DNA from: Burkholderiales bacterium
GTDB lineage: Bacteria > Pseudomonadota > Gammaproteobacteria > Burkholderiales > Casimicrobiaceae
Direction of reading: 5' to 3'
DNA length: 36,605 bases
Assembly (NCBI GenBank): GCA_025352105.1
Contig: JANXUB010000098.1
Location: forward strand, 1-36,605
Under the pieces are notes generated by a model that made no database searches, was not told the DNA's origin, and saw only the letters and a list, made by a program, of their open reading frames with translations. The stretch's first letter is position 1. Each line of letters begins with the position of its first letter. Of the stretch, positions 33,643-36,605 are shown one piece after another. Position numbers and translations under genes: made by a program.

Positions 33643-33761
33643 GGGCGTGACATTCGCCACAATTCGCAGACGTAAAAAAACGAGGTGTCGGCGAGCGTTA
33701 AGTTCGATGACAACCCCGTGGTTGCAACGAATTGTAGTGCCGAATCGGTAGACTCTGTCTT

Positions 33762-34787
33762 ATGTCAGAAATAAACACCACTCACGCAAGCTACGCCCGC
33801 ACCGCGCTCGAAAACGTGCGTCGCGAATATCCTAATTTCACGATGCACTTCGTGCATGACGCCACCGAAGCGCAAGCCTGCGAACCATCGTTCTTGCACC
33901 CGATATTTTTCGGTAGTTACGACTGGCATTCGTGCGTTCACATGCATTGGTCGATGGCGCGACTCCTGAATTTGGAGCCAAACTCCAGCCACGCCAAAGC
34001 GATTGCGTCATGGTTTGACCGTCAGTTCGATGCCACAAAGGCGGAGCGCGAAGTCGCGTATTTTTCGCGCGATGGCGCAGCGCATTGGCAGCGGCCCTAC
34101 GGCTGGGGCTGGCTGCTGAAGGTTTACTCGGAGCTCGCGGTGTGCACGCATCCGCATTCTGAAAAGTGGCGCGCAGGCTTGCGCCCGCTCGCGGACTATC
34201 TGGCCGACGCGATGTTGCATCATTTGCGGACCGCTAACGCGCCAGTGCGTCACGGTGTGCATTCAAATACGTCGTTCGCGATGATCCACGCTTTGCGTTA
34301 TGCGACGACGGTCGGCGACATCGAATTTATGGACGCCATCAAGGCCAAAGCGCGGCAGTGGTTTGGCGGGGATCGCGACTATCGGCTGGCGTACGATTTT
34401 TCGGGTGAGGACTTTTTGTCGCCGGGGCTGACTGAAGCATTGCTGATGTCGCTCGTGCTACCGATTGATGAATTCCTTGTGTGGTTTGATGCGTTTTTGC
34501 CAGAACTTAAGGCGGGCGATTTCCGTGTGCTCGAACCGGCGCTGGTCACCAATGAGCATGACGCGAAGCAGGTGCATAACCACGGGCTCAATTTGTCGCG
34601 CGCATGGTGCATGCGCGGGATCATGCAAATGCTGGAGCCCGGCGGCGATGCGCGCTGGCAGCGCTTTGGAACGCTGTCGCGCGACCATGTGATCGCGGCC
34701 GAAGCGGCGATTACGGGCGGTGAATATGTCAGCACACACTGGTTGATTTCGTTTGCGTTACTGGCGGATACGGAGTGGGTCGATTGA
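33762..34787 (+). CDS. DUF2891 family protein
   Basis: A 341-residue protein whose hallmark block [20 protein letters not shown] identifies DUF2891, a family of unknown function. The fold appears all-helical (alpha/alpha toroid-like): many helices carry conserved aromatic and His residues ([47 protein letters not shown]). It has no signal peptide. The His/Asp/Trp pattern could suggest carbohydrate or metal chemistry, but this is a guess. The end of the gene holds the ribosome site of rmuC and its stop overlaps the rmuC TTG start, so the two are translationally coupled. Confidence 0.88.
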   Translation: MSEINTTHASYARTALENVRREYPNFTMHFVHDATEAQACEPSFLHPIFFGSYDWHSCVHMHWSMARLLNLEPNSSHAKAIASWFDRQFDATKAEREVAYFSRDGAAHWQRPYGWGWLLKVYSELAVCTHPHSEKWRAGLRPLADYLADAMLHHLRTANAPVRHGVHSNTSFAMIHALRYATTVGDIEFMDAIKAKARQWFGGDRDYRLAYDFSGEDFLSPGLTEALLMSLVLPIDEFLVWFDAFLPELKAGDFRVLEPALVTNEHDAKQVHNHGLNLSRAWCMRGIMQMLEPGGDARWQRFGTLSRDHVIAAEAAITGGEYVSTHWLISFALLADTEWVD

Positions 34788-36157
34788 GCGCTGGCGACAT
34801 TGCGCTCACGTTGATGGCGCTGATGATCGTGCTGCTGGTGATCATTGTTGTGCTGATCGTTACGCAAAAGAGTGCGCTCGTGAGCCGCATGAGCGGCGAA
34901 CTGGGTGGTCAACTTGAGCAGAAGCACCGCGCGATGATCGGTGACGTCGGCGGCATGTTCAACCAGGTGAGCGAACGCGTGGGGCGTGACCTGACGCTCG
35001 CGAATAGCGGCACGCGGGAAGTGATCGGCACGCTGCAAGTGCAAGTCGTGCATTCGCTGTCCCAGCAAACCGAAGCGTCGCTCAAGCAACTCGCGCTCCT
35101 GCAACAAACGCTGTCCACGCAACAGGATTCGCTCAAGCGCGAAGTTCTGGAAGGCATGCTCGGAAAAATGGCCGAGCAGACGCGCGCCAATCAGGAGCTG
35201 CTACAAAACACGTTGCGCTCGATGGGCGCGCAGATCACGCAGCAGGCCGAGACAATGACGAAGACCGTTGATGGGCGGCTGGAACAAATCAGCGGCAAGG
35301 TCAACGAACGGCTTGACGAAGGTTTCAAGAAGACCAACGAGACGTTCGCCAACGTGATGGCGCGGCTCGCGGTGATTGACGAGGCGCAGAAGAAGATCGA
35401 CAGCTTGACGACGAATGTGGTGAGTTTGCAGCAGGTGCTCTCCGACAAGTCTGCGCGTGGCGCGTTTGGCGAGGTGCAGCTGGAGGCGCTAGTGCGGGAT
35501 ACTTTGCCGCCGGGCGTGTACGAATTTCAGGCGGCGGTTGGGACGGGACGAGAGAAAGCAGATTGCGTTTTGACCATGCCGGATGGCACGACAAAGATGG
35601 CGATTGACTCGAAGTTTCCGCTGTCGAACTATCGCGTTGCGATTGATGCAACACAGCCCGAAGCGGCGCGCACAGTGGCCCGCAAGCAGTTCGCGACTGA
35701 TGTGAAAAAGCACATCAACGATATCGCGACCAAATACATTCAGCCGGAAGCCAACGCCGATGCGGCGGTGATGTTCATTCCATCGGAGGCCGTGTTTGCG
35801 GAGATCATTGGCAACCATGCGGATGTGGTTGCGCAGGCGCAAGCGCAACGCGTGTGGCTGACCTCGCCGACCAATTTGATGGCGCTGTTGCATATTGTCC
35901 GCGCGATGATTCGCGACGCTGAAATGCGCAAGCAGGCGGCAGTGATCAAGAATGAATTGGGCAAATTGGGTGGCGACTTCGGGCGTTTTCAGGAGCGCAT
36001 GGACAAGCTCGCCACGCACATCAAGCAGGCCAACGATGACGCCGAGCAGGTGCAGATTTCCAGCCGCAAAATCAGCAGCCATTTTGAGCGGATCAAGTCG
36101 GTGGAGATTGAAGCGCCGGTCGCGGAAACGCTGTTGCCTCCGACGAGCAACGCTTGA
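34784..36157 (+). CDS. rmuC: RmuC-family DNA recombination protein
   Basis: A 457-residue membrane-anchored protein thought to limit recombination at inverted repeats. The N-terminal membrane helix (LTLMALMIVLLVIIVVLIV) is followed by a long coiled coil (about 40-220, rich in Gln/Glu/Leu). The RmuC nuclease-like domain comes next, with RGAFGEVQLEALVRDTLP and MAIDSKFPLSNY, whose Asp-Ser-Lys recalls PD-(D/E)xK nucleases. The TTG at 34784 is chosen because GGAG (34772-34775) sits eight bases upstream; the in-frame GTG at 34775 overlaps that site. The TTGA overlap couples it to the DUF2891 gene. Confidence 0.92.
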   Translation: MSAGDIALTLMALMIVLLVIIVVLIVTQKSALVSRMSGELGGQLEQKHRAMIGDVGGMFNQVSERVGRDLTLANSGTREVIGTLQVQVVHSLSQQTEASLKQLALLQQTLSTQQDSLKREVLEGMLGKMAEQTRANQELLQNTLRSMGAQITQQAETMTKTVDGRLEQISGKVNERLDEGFKKTNETFANVMARLAVIDEAQKKIDSLTTNVVSLQQVLSDKSARGAFGEVQLEALVRDTLPPGVYEFQAAVGTGREKADCVLTMPDGTTKMAIDSKFPLSNYRVAIDATQPEAARTVARKQFATDVKKHINDIATKYIQPEANADAAVMFIPSEAVFAEIIGNHADVVAQAQAQRVWLTSPTNLMALLHIVRAMIRDAEMRKQAAVIKNELGKLGGDFGRFQERMDKLATHIKQANDDAEQVQISSRKISSHFERIKSVEIEAPVAETLLPPTSNA

Positions 36158-36235
36158 GTAGCAGTCTGTCGTTTGCGCGAACGCGGGAACCCAGAGAGTC
36201 GCGTCGTTTTGCGGTGGATGTGACGCGTGTTTATG

Positions 36236-36273
36236 CCCCTTCTCCCCTTGCGGGAGAAGGTTGGGATGAGGGG
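36236..36273 (-). repeat. REP-like palindrome, copy R2
   Basis: Minus-strand copy of the 22-base C-rich arm (36252-36273 read in reverse). CCTTCTCCC pairs with GGGAGAAGG around the GCAA-type loop. It faces copy R3, 42 bp away, in head-to-head orientation. Confidence 0.75.
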
Positions 36274-36315
36274 TTGGTGGAGCTTGTCGTCCATCATGGC
36301 TCTCCAATTCACGAC

Positions 36316-36349
36316 CCCCTCACCCTAACCCTCTCCCCTTGCGGGAGAG
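36316..36349 (+). repeat. REP-like palindrome, copy R3, interrupted
   Basis: The 22-base arm runs 36316-36337. CTCTCCC pairs with GGGAGAG (36343-36349), then the expected further G residues are replaced by CAACTG. The break lies 15 bases from the transposase stop codon, suggesting the IS110-family element inserted into this hairpin. Confidence 0.7.

Positions 36350-36605
<256 letters not shown>

Overview
The window reads as a chromosomal fragment of a betaproteobacterium, most likely Burkholderiales. Pointers are a G+C-rich genome, a tripartite-tricarboxylate (Bug/TctC-type) binding protein, a malonyl-CoA decarboxylase/malonyl-CoA synthase cluster, an FtsK of only 791 residues followed by LolA, rho next to trxA, and paired small c-type cytochromes. 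This placement is inferred from gene content, not measured. Both edges lie in insertion sequences: base 1 is the first base of an IS5-family terminal inverted repeat, and the right edge cuts through an IS110-family transposase. The fragment therefore probably ends where repeats stopped an assembly.

Layout. 1-2525: IS5-family element sitting 16 bp upstream of a LysR regulator. 2617-8515: housekeeping block with rho and trxA (minus), two c-type cytochromes, ftsK and lolA (plus). 8705-14597: Cache-type diguanylate cyclase, a PLP aminotransferase, an orphan ParA-like ATPase and a secreted beta-lactamase-fold serine hydrolase. 15143-18490: probable envelope operon of bactofilin, a small arginine-rich protein, a DUF898 membrane protein and an M48 metalloprotease, with overlapping ends and a 10-bp-arm hairpin touching the DUF898 start codon. 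18498-23207: minus-strand malonate unit (GntR regulator, malonyl-CoA decarboxylase, orphan Bug binding protein, malonyl-CoA synthase) with a candidate operator. 23477-30569: alpha/beta hydrolase, exported MsrA, a NylB-like serine hydrolase, a PstS-like protein behind a near-consensus Pho box, an AfuA-type binding protein, MscS-type channel and GNAT acetyltransferase. 30813-36157: BrnT/BrnA toxin-antitoxin, an unrecognised membrane protein, GMP reductase behind a four-armed palindromic repeat, and DUF2891 coupled to RmuC. 36236-36605: two REP-like palindromes, the second apparently broken by the IS110 element.

How the parts work together. In the malonate unit MatB would activate malonate, the decarboxylase would release acetyl-CoA, and the GntR protein would sense malonate or malonyl-CoA; no permease is present. 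Three solute-binding proteins (Bug, PstS-like, AfuA-like) all lack transport partners here. The bactofilin operon, with the ParA-like ATPase 2 kb away, is the best candidate for an under-described envelope or positioning system. I saw no CRISPR array, tRNA, rRNA, prophage or recognisable defence island.
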